From the NCBI GenBank assembly GCA_003555075.1, contig PWHW01000002.1, positions 160,210 through 209,837 of the forward strand: DNA of 49,628 bases, given 5' to 3'. Positions 1-7,665 of this stretch are shown here, piece by piece (position 1 is the stretch's first letter; every line of letters starts with the position of its first letter). The translations under genes and the position numbers were made by a program. The DNA is from Candidatus Nealsoniibacteriota bacterium (GTDB taxonomy: Bacteria > Patescibacteriota > Minisyncoccia > Minisyncoccales > PWPS01). The notes below the pieces were generated by a model. It was not told where the DNA came from, did no database searches, and worked only from the letters and a program-made list of their open reading frames with translations.

Positions 1-2
1 AG

Positions 3-128
3 GTACCGAAAGACCCATTTTATGAAGATAGAAATATTCAATATTCTAGAGAAGAAAGAGTGATTTATTCGCTTCAAAAAGAAGAGGTTAGAGAGGGGAG
101 GAAAGATGATTACATATTTGATTTTTAG
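3..128 (+). CDS. C-terminal end of an unknown protein (partial)
   Basis: Reading frame 3 is open from the left edge of the window to a TAG stop and gives about 41 residues of a highly charged C-terminal tail with clusters such as REER and REGRKDD, ending in YIFDF. The start lies outside the window. I do not recognise the family and see no motif. Its reality is supported by the coding-like composition, by the absence of another open frame here, and by the terminator that follows about 100 bases downstream. The 103 bases between the stop and that terminator hold only a 19-codon ATG frame, which I do not call. Confidence 0.5.
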   Translation, partial: VPKDPFYEDRNIQYSREERVIYSLQKEEVREGRKDDYIFDF

Positions 129-231
129 TTGATCAAATAAGATTCATTGAGGTGCAATAAAAAATCTTCATTAATGCCCAAAGAGGAAGCACAACAAAAT
201 TTTACGAAGAATTTTATAAAAAGAAAAAATG

Positions 232-257
232 ATCCGAGGAAGTTCCTCGGATTTTTT
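232..257 (+). terminator. Rho-independent terminator before polX
   Basis: A perfect 9-bp stem (ATCCGAGGA / TCCTCGGAT) with a 3-base loop is followed directly by a T run. It would end transcription of the partial gene at the left edge and separates it from polX. Confidence 0.9.
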
Positions 258-319
258 AATTTATTGTAGAATTAAGAAAAATGAAAATGCACAATTAAAT
301 AAAGCTAATTGTTTTTTAA

Positions 320-2059
320 ATGATCAAAAAAGAGTTGGCGAAAATTTTTTACGAGATTGCCGCCTTTTTGGAAATAAAGGAGGAAGACTTCAAACCTCGT
401 GCTTATAGAAGGGCTGCCAGTTCGCTCGAGTCTATGGAGGGAAGTTTGGAAGATATTTATAACGGAGGGGGAGTGGATGCTTTACAAAAAATTCCGGGTA
501 TAGGAAAGAGTATTGCTTTAAAAATTGAGGAATACATAAGAACGGGAAAGGTGAAAGAGCATGAGAAACTAAAAAAAGAGACTCCCGTGGAAATGAAAGA
601 AATGACAAAAATTGAGGGAGTGGGCCCGAAAACAGTAAAGACCTTATACAAGGAGCTCGGTGTGAAGAATATAAAAGAGTTGGAAAAGGCAGCGAAAGAG
701 AAAAAGATATCTCCTCTTTTTGGATTTGATGAAAAAACCGAGAAAAATATTTTGGAAGGTATTGATTTTCTGAAAAAAACCAAAAGCAGATTTCCCCTAG
801 GAGAGATATCTTTTCGTGCCAAAGAAGTGCAAAAGGAGCTTGAAAAACTTTCCGAGGTCAAAAAAATAAACGTAGCAGGTTCTTTAAGAAGAATGAAAGA
901 AACAGTAGGGGACGTGGATTTTTTGATAGTTTCTGACGATCCGGAAAAAGTTATGGAATATTTCGTTTCTTTACCCGGAGTTTTGAAAGTTTGGGGGAAG
1001 GGGAGTACTAAAGCCTCCGTGAGAACCGCGGAAGGATTTGATATAGACTTGCGCGTAATTCCCGAAGAAAGTTATGGAGCGGCTCTGCAATACTTTACAG
1101 GGTCAAAAGAACATAATATAGCTTTGCGAAAGATTGCAGTCGAAAAAGGCATGAAAGTTAACGAGTATGGAGTTTTCAAAAAAGAAAAGATGCTTGAAGG
1201 AGGGTCGGAAAAAGGAATCTATGAAATTCTGGGAATGAAATGGATACCCCCCGAATTAAGGGAGGATAAGGGAGAAATAGAGGCCTCTCTTGAAGGGAAA
1301 TTACCGGATATTCTTGATTACAAAGGCATAAGAGGAGATCTTCATTGCCATACTGATTGGTCGGGAGGAGAGAATGGAATTGAGGAGATCGCCCGGGCGG
1401 CGGAGCTTATGGGGTATGAATATATAGGAATTGCCGATCACACCAAGGCATTAAAAATAGAAAACGGATTAGATGAGAAAGAACTTTTAGAGCAAAGAAA
1501 AGAGATTGATAAGATAAGAACAAAAAGAAAATTGAAGGTTGAAATATTGCAGGGATGTGAAGCCAATATTTTAAAGGATGGCTCGATAGACATTGAAAAG
1601 GAGGTGCTAAGGGAGCTTGATTTTGTGATTGCCGGAGTTCATTCTCATTTCAAAATGGAGGAAAAGGAAATGACAAGAAGAATGATGAAGGCAATGGAAA
1701 ACCCTTATGTGGATATAATTTCTCATCCCACAGGGCGTCTTATAGGAATGCGTGACACTTATAATATTGATCTTGAAGAGATATTGAGGTCGGCCAGAGA
1801 AACGGGAACTGTTTTGGAAATAAACGCTTATCCTTTAAGACTTGATCTAAGCGATGTAAACATCAAAAAAGCGAAAGAGGCAGGAGTAAAAATGATCATA
1901 AACACTGATGCGCACCAAAAAGAACAGATGGAATTTATGGAGCTCGGGATTTCCCAGGCCAGAAGAGGATGGGCCGGAAAAGAAGATATTGTAAACACCG
2001 AAAAAAAGGATAACTTCTTAAAAGCTTTAAAGAGAAGAAAATTAAAACAAGATTCTTAA
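320..2059 (+). CDS. polX: DNA polymerase X family protein with PHP domain (PolX)
   Basis: This 579-aa protein has the full bacterial PolX layout. Two helix-hairpin-helix DNA-binding motifs lie near residues 57-76 (IPGIGKSIALKI) and 98-114 (IEGVGPKTV). The nucleotidyltransferase palm follows, with GSLRR at 187-191, metal-binding aspartates in GDVDFLI (D198, D200) and FDIDLRV. The C-terminal PHP phosphoesterase domain starts at GDLHCHTDWSGG (340-351) and keeps the further metal-ligand motifs IADHTK, GVHSHF, ISHPTG and NTDAH. The family fills short gaps, and the PHP domain provides 3'-5' exonuclease or phosphatase activity. It could complete the base-excision path formed by the uracil-DNA glycosylase and Nfo encoded at the other end of the window. 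There is no Shine-Dalgarno sequence; the ATG follows an AT-rich leader with a weak hairpin. Confidence 0.95.
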   Translation: MIKKELAKIFYEIAAFLEIKEEDFKPRAYRRAASSLESMEGSLEDIYNGGGVDALQKIPGIGKSIALKIEEYIRTGKVKEHEKLKKETPVEMKEMTKIEGVGPKTVKTLYKELGVKNIKELEKAAKEKKISPLFGFDEKTEKNILEGIDFLKKTKSRFPLGEISFRAKEVQKELEKLSEVKKINVAGSLRRMKETVGDVDFLIVSDDPEKVMEYFVSLPGVLKVWGKGSTKASVRTAEGFDIDLRVIPEESYGAALQYFTGSKEHNIALRKIAVEKGMKVNEYGVFKKEKMLEGGSEKGIYEILGMKWIPPELREDKGEIEASLEGKLPDILDYKGIRGDLHCHTDWSGGENGIEEIARAAELMGYEYIGIADHTKALKIENGLDEKELLEQRKEIDKIRTKRKLKVEILQGCEANILKDGSIDIEKEVLRELDFVIAGVHSHFKMEEKEMTRRMMKAMENPYVDIISHPTGRLIGMRDTYNIDLEEILRSARETGTVLEINAYPLRLDLSDVNIKKAKEAGVKMIINTDAHQKEQMEFMELGISQARRGWAGKEDIVNTEKKDNFLKALKRRKLKQDS

Positions 2060-2074
2060 AAATTACAAAAGAAC

Positions 2075-2698
2075 ATGAAACTTCTTATTGCCAGCCATAA
2101 TTCGGCTAAAGTAAGTGAATACAAGCAATATTTGTCCGACTTGTCTTTTGACGTGATATCGTTGTCGGACTTAGGTGTTACGGAGGAGTCTCCGGAAGGA
2201 GCAGAAACATTTGAAGAGAACGCAATAAACAAGGTAAAATTTTACCACAAATTAACCGGGTTTCCGGCCATTGGCGATGACGGAGGTTTAATGATTGATG
2301 CACTGGGTGGCGCGCCCGGTGTTAAAAGTCGTTACTGGCTCGGGTACAAAATGACCGATGAAGAGATGCTCGAAGCGGTCATGAAGAGAATGAAGGATGT
2401 ACCACCGGAAAAAAGAACGGGTCGCTTAGTAGGAGTGATTACTTTAATAACTCCAGATGGTAAGATTTATACCGAGTGGACCCAGATCGAGGGTGTGATA
2501 GCCGAAAAACCTTCCAGCAAGCGCCTGGCCGGTTATCCTTATAGATCCTTTTTTTATCTGCCGCAACTAAAAAAGTTTTATATCGAGTTAACCGACGAGG
2601 AACATAAAGAGATTAATCATCGAAAAGTGACTTTATCGAAATTAAGACCATATTTAAATAAAATTAATGAAAATGAAATAAGCCACCGACGTTTATAA
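2075..2698 (+). CDS. HAM1/RdgB-type nucleoside triphosphate pyrophosphatase, divergent (copy 1)
   Basis: This 207-aa protein belongs to the HAM1/RdgB family, which hydrolyses non-canonical purine NTPs (ITP, XTP) to monophosphates and pyrophosphate. The N-terminal ASHNSAK loop, EENAINK, and the central GDDGGLMIDALGGAPGVKSRYW match the family signature. The C-terminal base-recognition part is altered: the expected GYDP-like segment reads GYPYRS and the expected SHRG reads NHRK. Substrate preference may therefore differ from classical RdgB. It starts 15 bases after polX and probably shares its transcript, consistent with a genome-sanitation role. A second, differently degenerated family member lies at 20812. 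Confidence 0.85.
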   Translation: MKLLIASHNSAKVSEYKQYLSDLSFDVISLSDLGVTEESPEGAETFEENAINKVKFYHKLTGFPAIGDDGGLMIDALGGAPGVKSRYWLGYKMTDEEMLEAVMKRMKDVPPEKRTGRLVGVITLITPDGKIYTEWTQIEGVIAEKPSSKRLAGYPYRSFFYLPQLKKFYIELTDEEHKEINHRKVTLSKLRPYLNKINENEISHRRL

Positions 2699-2713
2699 AG
2701 TAATTTAAAAAAT

Positions 2714-3121
2714 ATGACAAAACAAAAACAGATATATAAGTGCAATATTTGTGGTAATGTAGTTGAGGTCTTGCATACCGGAGTGGGGGAACTTGTTTGT
2801 TGTAATGAGCCTATGGAGTTGATGGCCGCAAAAAATAGGGAAGAGGGAACAGAGAAACATCTTCCGGTCAAGGAAGAGCTTCCCGCGGAAAGTTGTGCGG
2901 TAAGAGACGGGTTTAAAATAAAGATCGGAGAAGAAGAGCACCCGATGGAAGAAGGACACTATATCGAGTGGATAGAAATAAATACCGTTGAAGGGAGGTC
3001 CGGTAAAAAGTTTCTTCAGCCCGGAGAGAAGCCGGAGGTAGACTTTCATACAAGAAAAGAAGTTGCTTCTGCCAGAGCTTACTGTAATGTTCACGGCTTA
3101 TGGGAGATGAAGTGGAGTTAA
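2714..3121 (+). CDS. dfx: Desulfoferrodoxin / superoxide reductase (two iron centres)
   Basis: This 135-aa cytoplasmic protein reduces superoxide to hydrogen peroxide without releasing oxygen. The N-terminal desulforedoxin domain has the rubredoxin-like iron site C10-x2-C13 and C29-C30. The superoxide reductase domain has all active-site ligands: the EKHLP motif (E47, K48, H49), H76 in HPME, H82 in GHYIEW, C124 and H127 in CNVHGLW. Length and motif order are typical of class I (two-centre) desulfoferrodoxins. It lies 15 bases after the HAM1 gene, so it may be in the polX transcript. Together with rubrerythrin at 12352 it forms an oxygen-defence pair of the kind common in anaerobes. Confidence 0.95.
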   Translation: MTKQKQIYKCNICGNVVEVLHTGVGELVCCNEPMELMAAKNREEGTEKHLPVKEELPAESCAVRDGFKIKIGEEEHPMEEGHYIEWIEINTVEGRSGKKFLQPGEKPEVDFHTRKEVASARAYCNVHGLWEMKWS

Positions 3122-3216
3122 TAGAAACTAAAATAAATCATTGGCATTCTTCTTAGCCTTTCGGGATACGTGTACTGCTGGCTGAAGAAATAAAGAAGAT
3201 TGGTTTTCTAAAATTT

Positions 3217-3693
3217 ATGGAAGAAGTGTATAAAAAACTTGAAGAACTTAATATTCCTTATAAAAAGTATGATCATCCTGCCGTATATACTACTAAGGAA
3301 GCGGAAAGATACACTAAGGACATTGAAGGGGTGGATACCAAAAATCTTTTCCTGAAGGGTAAAAAGGGAAGAAGATATCACCTTGTTATTCTCCCGGCGG
3401 AGGAAAAGGCGGACTTGGAGAAGTTGGCCGAAGAATTAAACGAGAAAAAACTCAGTTTTGCTTCTTCTGAGAAGCTAATGCGTTATCTGGGATTGGAGGC
3501 CGGCTCTGTTTCTCCTTTTGGCCTTGTAAACGATAAGCACTCGGAAGTGGGAGCTCTTGTTCATGAAGACCTTGTAAAAGCAGAAGAAGTAGGATTTCAT
3601 CCCAATAAAAACACGGCGACAGTTGTTATAAGTGGAGAAGACTTTGAAGCCTTCTTAAAGCATACGGGGAACAAGATCTCTTATTTTTCGTAG
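3217..3693 (+). CDS. YbaK/ProX-type aminoacyl-tRNA deacylase
   Basis: This 158-aa protein is a stand-alone YbaK/EbsC/ProX editing domain, the family that hydrolyses mischarged tRNA such as Ala-tRNA(Pro) or Cys-tRNA(Pro). Family hallmarks are visible: the N-terminal HPAVYTTKEAE segment, TKNLFLKGKKGRRYHLVIL with the conserved lysines, the central helix-strand region ASSEKLMRYLGLEAGSVSPFGL, and FHPNKNTATVVIS near the C-terminus. It covers the whole domain, so it acts as a free trans-editing factor. Which mischarged tRNA it prefers cannot be told from the sequence. The 95 bases before it contain no recognisable feature, and there is no Shine-Dalgarno sequence. Confidence 0.88.
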   Translation: MEEVYKKLEELNIPYKKYDHPAVYTTKEAERYTKDIEGVDTKNLFLKGKKGRRYHLVILPAEEKADLEKLAEELNEKKLSFASSEKLMRYLGLEAGSVSPFGLVNDKHSEVGALVHEDLVKAEEVGFHPNKNTATVVISGEDFEAFLKHTGNKISYFS

Positions 3694-3796
3694 TTGGAAA
3701 GTAGTAAGAACGATCAGATTTTTTTGTTGACAAAGGGAGGGTATTCGGTGAAACTTAAATACAGAGGTTGCAAACAAACAATTAATTATTTTAGTT

Positions 3797-4561
3797 ATGA
3801 AAACAGTATATATCATTTTATTCATTATTATTATCGCACTGGTCGGGGGTTGGTACTTTATGACGATGGAAGAAGATATGGATACAGAAAATGACTTTGC
3901 AGAGATGGATTTACGGGTAGAATTTATTCCCGAGGAGGGGATAGAGTCCCAAGAAATAAGAGTAGTAAGCAAGGAAGATGAGGTCATGTTTCAACTTACA
4001 ATTGATGAGTTAAATCAGTGGACTCAAGAGAACTGGGACATTTTTGAAGAGGAACCGGAAGTAGGTGGGAGAGAGGTTGACCCGGGAGGTTTTGGTTTCT
4101 TTGACAGAGCCGCATCCATCTCCCCCAATAACAGGAAGATGATTTTTTCCGTTTCCGATTATGCGGTTGCTACTACCGTTTCTTTTGTTATTGTTGCCGA
4201 CATCGAATCGGGAGAAATGGGTATGATCAATAAACCGGTTCCCGGAAGCATTGAGGACTTTTCTTGGACAGAGGACAGCGAGATGGTCGCCTACAGCTTG
4301 GGAACAGCCAGAGCGGCGGGAGACTTTCTCTCAGTGGATAATGTGGTTGATCTCGAAAGAGAATTTATGCTAAGCGAAGAGGAGCTCTTGGAAGTTTTAG
4401 ACCCTGAAGAGGAGATGGTGGAAGTCGGTCAGTTTATGCCCGTATTTCAAGACTTGGAGTGGTCAGAAGGAAGGTTCTACTTTACCACCGAACACCCTGA
4501 AGAAGACCGTACAGACTGGTCTGTCGACAAAGAGGGTGTGGATCTAAGACTGGAAGAGTAG
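3797..4561 (+). CDS. Membrane-anchored unknown protein with beta-propeller-like repeats
   Basis: This 254-aa protein has one N-terminal membrane helix (about residues 4-23) followed by a strongly acidic extracytoplasmic part. Segments such as SISPNNRKMIFSVSD, FSWTEDSEMVAYS and LEWSEGRFYFTT repeat a pattern (Ser/Trp, turn, hydrophobic strand) typical of TolB or WD40-like propeller blades, but only about three are visible. No catalytic motif is recognised. A TTGACA-like element lies upstream near 3727, without a convincing -10. It opens a block of small envelope proteins that extends to about 7.26 kb. Confidence 0.7.
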   Translation: MKTVYIILFIIIIALVGGWYFMTMEEDMDTENDFAEMDLRVEFIPEEGIESQEIRVVSKEDEVMFQLTIDELNQWTQENWDIFEEEPEVGGREVDPGGFGFFDRAASISPNNRKMIFSVSDYAVATTVSFVIVADIESGEMGMINKPVPGSIEDFSWTEDSEMVAYSLGTARAAGDFLSVDNVVDLEREFMLSEEELLEVLDPEEEMVEVGQFMPVFQDLEWSEGRFYFTTEHPEEDRTDWSVDKEGVDLRLEE

Positions 4562-4605
4562 GCGATTGGATTAAAAAAAGAGGCGAGGGTTTTCTACTCT
4601 AATTT

Positions 4606-5115
4606 ATGAAAAAAGTAAGGGTCGATGATTTGATGCAGTCGGGGTATGTTTATGAACTTTCCCATCCGGAAGGAAAAAATTTTCATTCCAATTTCAAGCC
4701 GGATCTTACTCCCAAGGAAATGCTGGAAATGGGAGTTTTTGGAGGTGTTTATATGCGTGATTGCAAAAATGAGTTTCCGAAAGATTGGTTCAAGAAAGCA
4801 AAATTGGCACCGGCGAATATAAAGGATCATTTGGCGGAACTAAATTACTTTAAAGTAAATGCCAGCCAACCCCTTTCCGTTTGGAGAGAGAAGGGTTGGA
4901 TACACAAGGATGATCCGAGAGGGTGGTTTCAGTGGTATTGCAGGTATTATATAGGCAGAAGACACGAGGATGACGAAAGGCAGATAAAAAGATGGAGACA
5001 GATCAAGCGGCATATCGGACAGATAAAAAAGAATTGCAAAAAAGGGGACGAAGATTGTAGAAGAAAGCAAAGGCAGGCCGTTTTGCACTGGGCCTATGAC
5101 AGTAGAAAAATATAA
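4606..5115 (+). CDS. Conserved-looking unknown protein rich in Trp, Tyr and Arg
   Basis: This 169-aa soluble protein has no signal or membrane segment. The N-terminal half holds FKPDLTPKEMLEMGVFGGVYMRD. The most striking part is the aromatic and basic stretch GWFQWYCRYYIGRR (about residues 106-119) followed by RQIKRWRQIKRHI. A C-terminal pair of cysteines in CKKGDEDC precedes a basic tail. The density of Trp, Arg and Tyr suggests a conserved fold, possibly binding nucleic acid, but I recognise no named family. It starts 44 bases after the propeller-like gene without a Shine-Dalgarno sequence. Confidence 0.75.
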   Translation: MKKVRVDDLMQSGYVYELSHPEGKNFHSNFKPDLTPKEMLEMGVFGGVYMRDCKNEFPKDWFKKAKLAPANIKDHLAELNYFKVNASQPLSVWREKGWIHKDDPRGWFQWYCRYYIGRRHEDDERQIKRWRQIKRHIGQIKKNCKKGDEDCRRKQRQAVLHWAYDSRKI

Positions 5116-5124
5116 AAATTTATT

Positions 5125-5373
5125 ATGGAGAATATTTACTTGAGCATATTTTTTTTCGGATTATTGATCTTACTTGCAGCTGTCCTGGTTAATTTTTTGG
5201 CCGGCACCCTGGGCGTTTCCACTTGGTATGATTTTTTGAAAAGCATTCAAGCAAATGGATTACTGGAAACAGTCAAAGACACAGGACTTTTTTCTTATAT
5301 TTTCTTGTTCTTGATCTATCCTTTTTTCTTGGGACTTATCGGTTATTTTGCTTTTTATTATTTAATTAAATAA
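5125..5373 (+). CDS. Small two-helix membrane protein
   Basis: This 82-aa protein contains two long hydrophobic stretches (about residues 5-28 and 55-80) separated by a short polar segment with WYDFLKS. It is a typical small integral membrane protein without charged catalytic residues. It starts only 9 bases after the Trp/Arg-rich gene, so the two are probably co-transcribed. Function is unknown. Confidence 0.7.
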   Translation: MENIYLSIFFFGLLILLAAVLVNFLAGTLGVSTWYDFLKSIQANGLLETVKDTGLFSYIFLFLIYPFFLGLIGYFAFYYLIK

Positions 5374-5546
5374 AAGGAAAAAGAATAAAGAAGCTTAGTT
5401 TTGATGTTCATTTACGGAAATGGCTTTTATTTTGATAGAAACGGTGCAATAATTAACAAATTGTTATATTTTTTTGTAATAAAGAAAGGATCAAGAAAAA
5501 TATCCAAAACTGATCAATGAATTTATAAGCAATAAACTTAATTTTT

Positions 5547-5939
5547 ATGAGGTTATTTTCAAGAAAAAGCATAAAGAACATATCAAAGCCCATAAAAGGA
5601 ATGATTATTGGCGTGGCATTGCTTCTTATTCTAATTATATGGTTTTTATTCAATCCGATAGTTACAGAAGAAAGGGTGGAAAGAGAAATAGAGGCGATCA
5701 AAGAAGAGATCAGTGCAGTAGAGGAGGAAGGGTGGAGAAAACTGGAAGAGGGCGAGGCCTATAATGGAGATTATTTCATTTATTATTCCGAGAGACTTAA
5801 TGAATTGGAAAAAGAAGCCAGAGAGATTTCTCAGGCAGTGGAAGAAGGAGATGCTTCTCTTGAAAGTGCATGGGAGGAAATCAAGCGAATCAATAGAGAG
5901 GTGAGTGAAATAAGAAGAGCGGTGGAAGTATGGAATTAA
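5547..5939 (+). CDS. Membrane-anchored coiled-coil protein, unknown
   Basis: This 130-aa protein has a basic N-terminus, one membrane helix (about residues 17-36) and then an almost entirely helical, Glu/Arg-rich region with heptad-like spacing (EREIEAIKEEISAVEEEG, LNELEKEAREISQAVEEG). The orientation predicted by the positive-inside rule puts the coiled coil outside the cytoplasm. It could be a spacer or assembly protein of the envelope; no family is recognised. The 173 bases upstream are AT-rich and hold no clear signal. Confidence 0.65.
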   Translation: MRLFSRKSIKNISKPIKGMIIGVALLLILIIWFLFNPIVTEERVEREIEAIKEEISAVEEEGWRKLEEGEAYNGDYFIYYSERLNELEKEAREISQAVEEGDASLESAWEEIKRINREVSEIRRAVEVWN

Positions 5940-5973
5940 ATGAACTCAATTTTTTAATGCAAACGAAAAATTA

Positions 5974-6645
5974 ATGGACATAAAGAAAAGAAAAATTGGG
6001 ATAATCATTTTCGGGGGAGTTGCTGTCGTATTTTTTGGCTTTTTTGCTCTTTCTATCAATGAAAATGTTCGTTCTTCTGCCCGTGAAGGGGAGCGTGAAA
6101 AAGAAGATATTGTGGTTGCGGCTTGCCCCACATTTCATTATATGCTTGAAAAATTAAAAGATGTTGAGAATGTAAGGGTGGTGAAGACTTCCAGTACCGG
6201 GGAAACATTAAAGATGATTGATGGGGAAGTCGCGGATATGGGCATTTCAGGTAGGCCATTAAAAGAAGGTGAGCCCTCTCTTTCTTATGAAGTTATCGGA
6301 GAAGGGTATGATTTCATCTTTTTGGAAGAGTTTGTGATCAGAGAGCAAAATATGAGCAAACTCCTTTTTTATACCGATATTGAAAAAGAAAAGATCTTGG
6401 AGGATTTTGACCATATTTCAAATGACAATCTGGTAAAAGCAGATGATGCCAAAGAATATATGAGGGATGGTGTGGTAATTACTTTTTTAGATGGAAGGAT
6501 GGAGGGGGAGAGTGTACATATTTTGAAGAACAACGGGGAGAGGGTTCGCCTCTCAAGAAGACCAAGAGTTTATTATTCACCGGAGAGTAGAATAAAAGAA
6601 AGAGAGTCAATCAAAAAGGTGATACTGGATTCCATAAGAGAATAA
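5974..6645 (+). CDS. Membrane-anchored protein resembling a periplasmic substrate-binding domain
   Basis: This 223-aa protein has an N-terminal membrane helix (about residues 7-27) and an extracytoplasmic domain. The first half reads like the start of a PstS-like substrate-binding protein: a strand (DIVVAACPTF), a helix, then SSTGETLKMIDGEVADMGISGRPLKEGE, where phosphate-binding proteins have a similar ligand loop and an 'is it among the residues' strand. The second lobe is short for that superfamily, so it may be a truncated or signalling version. No ABC transporter genes are nearby. Substrate-binding is an inference from fold-like pattern only. Confidence 0.6.
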   Translation: MDIKKRKIGIIIFGGVAVVFFGFFALSINENVRSSAREGEREKEDIVVAACPTFHYMLEKLKDVENVRVVKTSSTGETLKMIDGEVADMGISGRPLKEGEPSLSYEVIGEGYDFIFLEEFVIREQNMSKLLFYTDIEKEKILEDFDHISNDNLVKADDAKEYMRDGVVITFLDGRMEGESVHILKNNGERVRLSRRPRVYYSPESRIKERESIKKVILDSIRE

Positions 6646-6772
6646 ACAATAGCGATGCATTCCGGCAATAAAGCCACCGACTCCTTTTATAGATATAAAA
6701 AAAGGAAAACTGTTTGCTCTCAAAATGGAAATACTGCTTAAAGCCCAAAGTCGAAATTAAAATCTTTATTTT

Positions 6773-7258
6773 GTGATCATGCTATTTGAGAAGTATAAAA
6801 AGATCATCAATTACGGTGCGACATCGCTACTGGCCTTGGTGCTTCTCTTGTCAATTTTTATTCTTATAGAGAAAGAAGGTGAAACGGGTCAGCCGGGGGA
6901 AGTTACGGAGATGTTTGAGGTCAGGCTGCCTGTCGAGGTTATGTTTGCCGATGTGTTTATGGATGGAAGAACAAAGTTTGTTTTAGTAAAGGATGGAAAA
7001 GAGGATTTTTTTGAATTTTGCCTTGACGGAAGAAGAGAAGAAAGAGGGTATTTTTATATAAATGCGATCCATCCAAGTGATGAAAATGCTCAAAAGATAA
7101 CATATAAAGGAAAAGGAGAAAGAGAGCTATTGAAAATACTAAATAGCTGGGATTCTTCGGACTGGGAGCCAAGAAATGAATATGATGACACAAAGGAAAT
7201 TGCAAAAGGGTTGATAGAAAAGCTTGAAAAAAGAACGAGGTGGTGGGAATTATTCTAG
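6773..7258 (+). CDS. Single-span membrane protein, unknown
   Basis: This protein of about 160 residues has one N-terminal membrane helix (about residues 15-33) and a small mixed extracytoplasmic domain (FEVRLPVEVMFADVF, KFVLVKDGKEDFFEF, ILNSWDSSDW). The listed start is GTG at 6773; the in-frame ATG at 6779 (MLFEKYKK) is equally plausible and has no better ribosome site. No family recognised. It is the last of the envelope-protein block. The 127 bases before it hold nothing I can name. Confidence 0.6.
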   Translation: MIMLFEKYKKIINYGATSLLALVLLLSIFILIEKEGETGQPGEVTEMFEVRLPVEVMFADVFMDGRTKFVLVKDGKEDFFEFCLDGRREERGYFYINAIHPSDENAQKITYKGKGERELLKILNSWDSSDWEPRNEYDDTKEIAKGLIEKLEKRTRWWELF

Positions 7259-7271
7259 ACGATACATAATA

Positions 7272-7299
7272 TTGACAAGGTGTAACAATTTGATATCAT
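7272..7299 (+). promoter_or_regulatory. Strong extended -10 promoter for the candidate RNA
   Basis: A perfect -35 box TTGACA (7272-7277) is followed after 16 bases by TATCAT (7294-7299), preceded by the extended -10 TG at 7291-7292. The predicted transcription start is about 7306, where the helix of the candidate RNA begins. Confidence 0.8.
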
Positions 7300-7305
7300 G
7301 CAGTT

Positions 7306-7447
7306 GGTGAAGGTCCTCATAAGCACCATATTTTGAGGTAGAGACTTTCCAAAGTGATTCTTAAAGGGGGCCTTCGCCATCCAATATATTGTTCTTTTAA
7401 GGTAAGTTCTTTACCAAACGCCCGTCGGAATATCCGACGGATTTTTT
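7306..7447 (+). ncRNA. Candidate structured non-coding RNA, about 140 nt
   Basis: No convincing reading frame fills this interval, yet it has its own strong promoter and an intrinsic terminator. The first 13 bases (GGTGAAGGTCCTC, 7306-7318) can pair without interruption, allowing three G-U pairs, with GGGGGCCTTCGCC (7366-7378). Inside that helix a small ACTT/AAGT hairpin is possible at 7344-7355. Downstream a GGTAA/TTACC hairpin (7401-7415) precedes the terminator stem. The coincidence of predicted start and helix start is good support for a real RNA. It lacks the SRP RNA core (no GGAAGGNAGCA), is too short for tmRNA or RNase P RNA, and matches no riboswitch motif I know. A 6S-like RNA or a leader of the downstream HD gene remain possible. 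Confidence 0.6.
7422..7446 (+). terminator. Rho-independent terminator of the candidate RNA
   Basis: A perfect 8-bp stem (CCGTCGGA / TCCGACGG) with a 3-base loop is followed by A and six T. It ends the RNA that starts near 7306. Confidence 0.92.
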
Positions 7448-7480
7448 CTTAAAAATACTTTTAAAAAGCTTTCTTTGTAT

Positions 7481-7486
7481 TATAAT
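7481..7486 (+). promoter_or_regulatory. Consensus -10 box upstream of the HD-domain gene
   Basis: TATAAT occurs here within TTGTATTATAATAA, but no good -35 box is present 16-18 bases upstream. It could drive the HD-domain gene at 7652, giving a leader of about 160 bases that includes the small frame at 7522. Confidence 0.4.
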
Positions 7487-7521
7487 AACTGAAGCATCTA
7501 TAAAAATATCTGGTTTTGGCA

Positions 7522-7665
7522 ATGAAAAAACATTCCTCCAAAAGAGCCACAAAAGGAAAAATCGCCTATAGAACGCCATCGGTCTTTCTTCATAAAAAAA
7601 CGATGGAGAATGAGAAGAGAAAGATGAGAAAAAATCAACAAATAAAGAAACATGGAAAGAACTAA
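7522..7665 (+). CDS. Possible small, very basic protein (47 aa)
   Basis: An ATG frame of 47 codons lies about 30 bases after the TATAAT at 7481 and overlaps the start of the HD-domain gene by 14 bases. The product would be extremely basic (SSKRATKGK, EKRKMRKNQQIKKHGKN). No Shine-Dalgarno sequence is present, as for most genes here. It is not in the ORF track because of its length. A real small nucleic-acid-binding peptide is possible, but an untranslated leader is just as likely. Together with the RNA and terminator before it, this accounts for the 393 bases between 7258 and 7652. Confidence 0.25.
   Translation: MKKHSSKRATKGKIAYRTPSVFLHKKTMENEKRKMRKNQQIKKHGKN

Noticed and set aside
174-233. 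19-codon ATG frame before the first terminator
   Set aside because: Too short and of low-complexity Lys/Asn composition; no ribosome site and no coupling to another gene.
291-317. ACAATTA/TAATTGT hairpin with T run just before polX
   Set aside because: The stem has only A-T pairs apart from one C-G pair and would be a very weak terminator; its position directly before the start codon makes it at most a leader hairpin.
457-861. Minus-strand ORF of 134 aa within polX
   Set aside because: It is the antisense shadow of a clear polX coding frame, rich in Ser and Phe as expected of such shadows.
3694-3894. 66-aa ORF with TTG start before the propeller-like gene
   Set aside because: It overlaps the real gene in another frame, has no ribosome site and no recognisable content.
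6646-6772. Possible regulatory RNA between 5974 and 6773 genes
   Set aside because: No promoter, stable hairpin or terminator could be found in these 127 bases.
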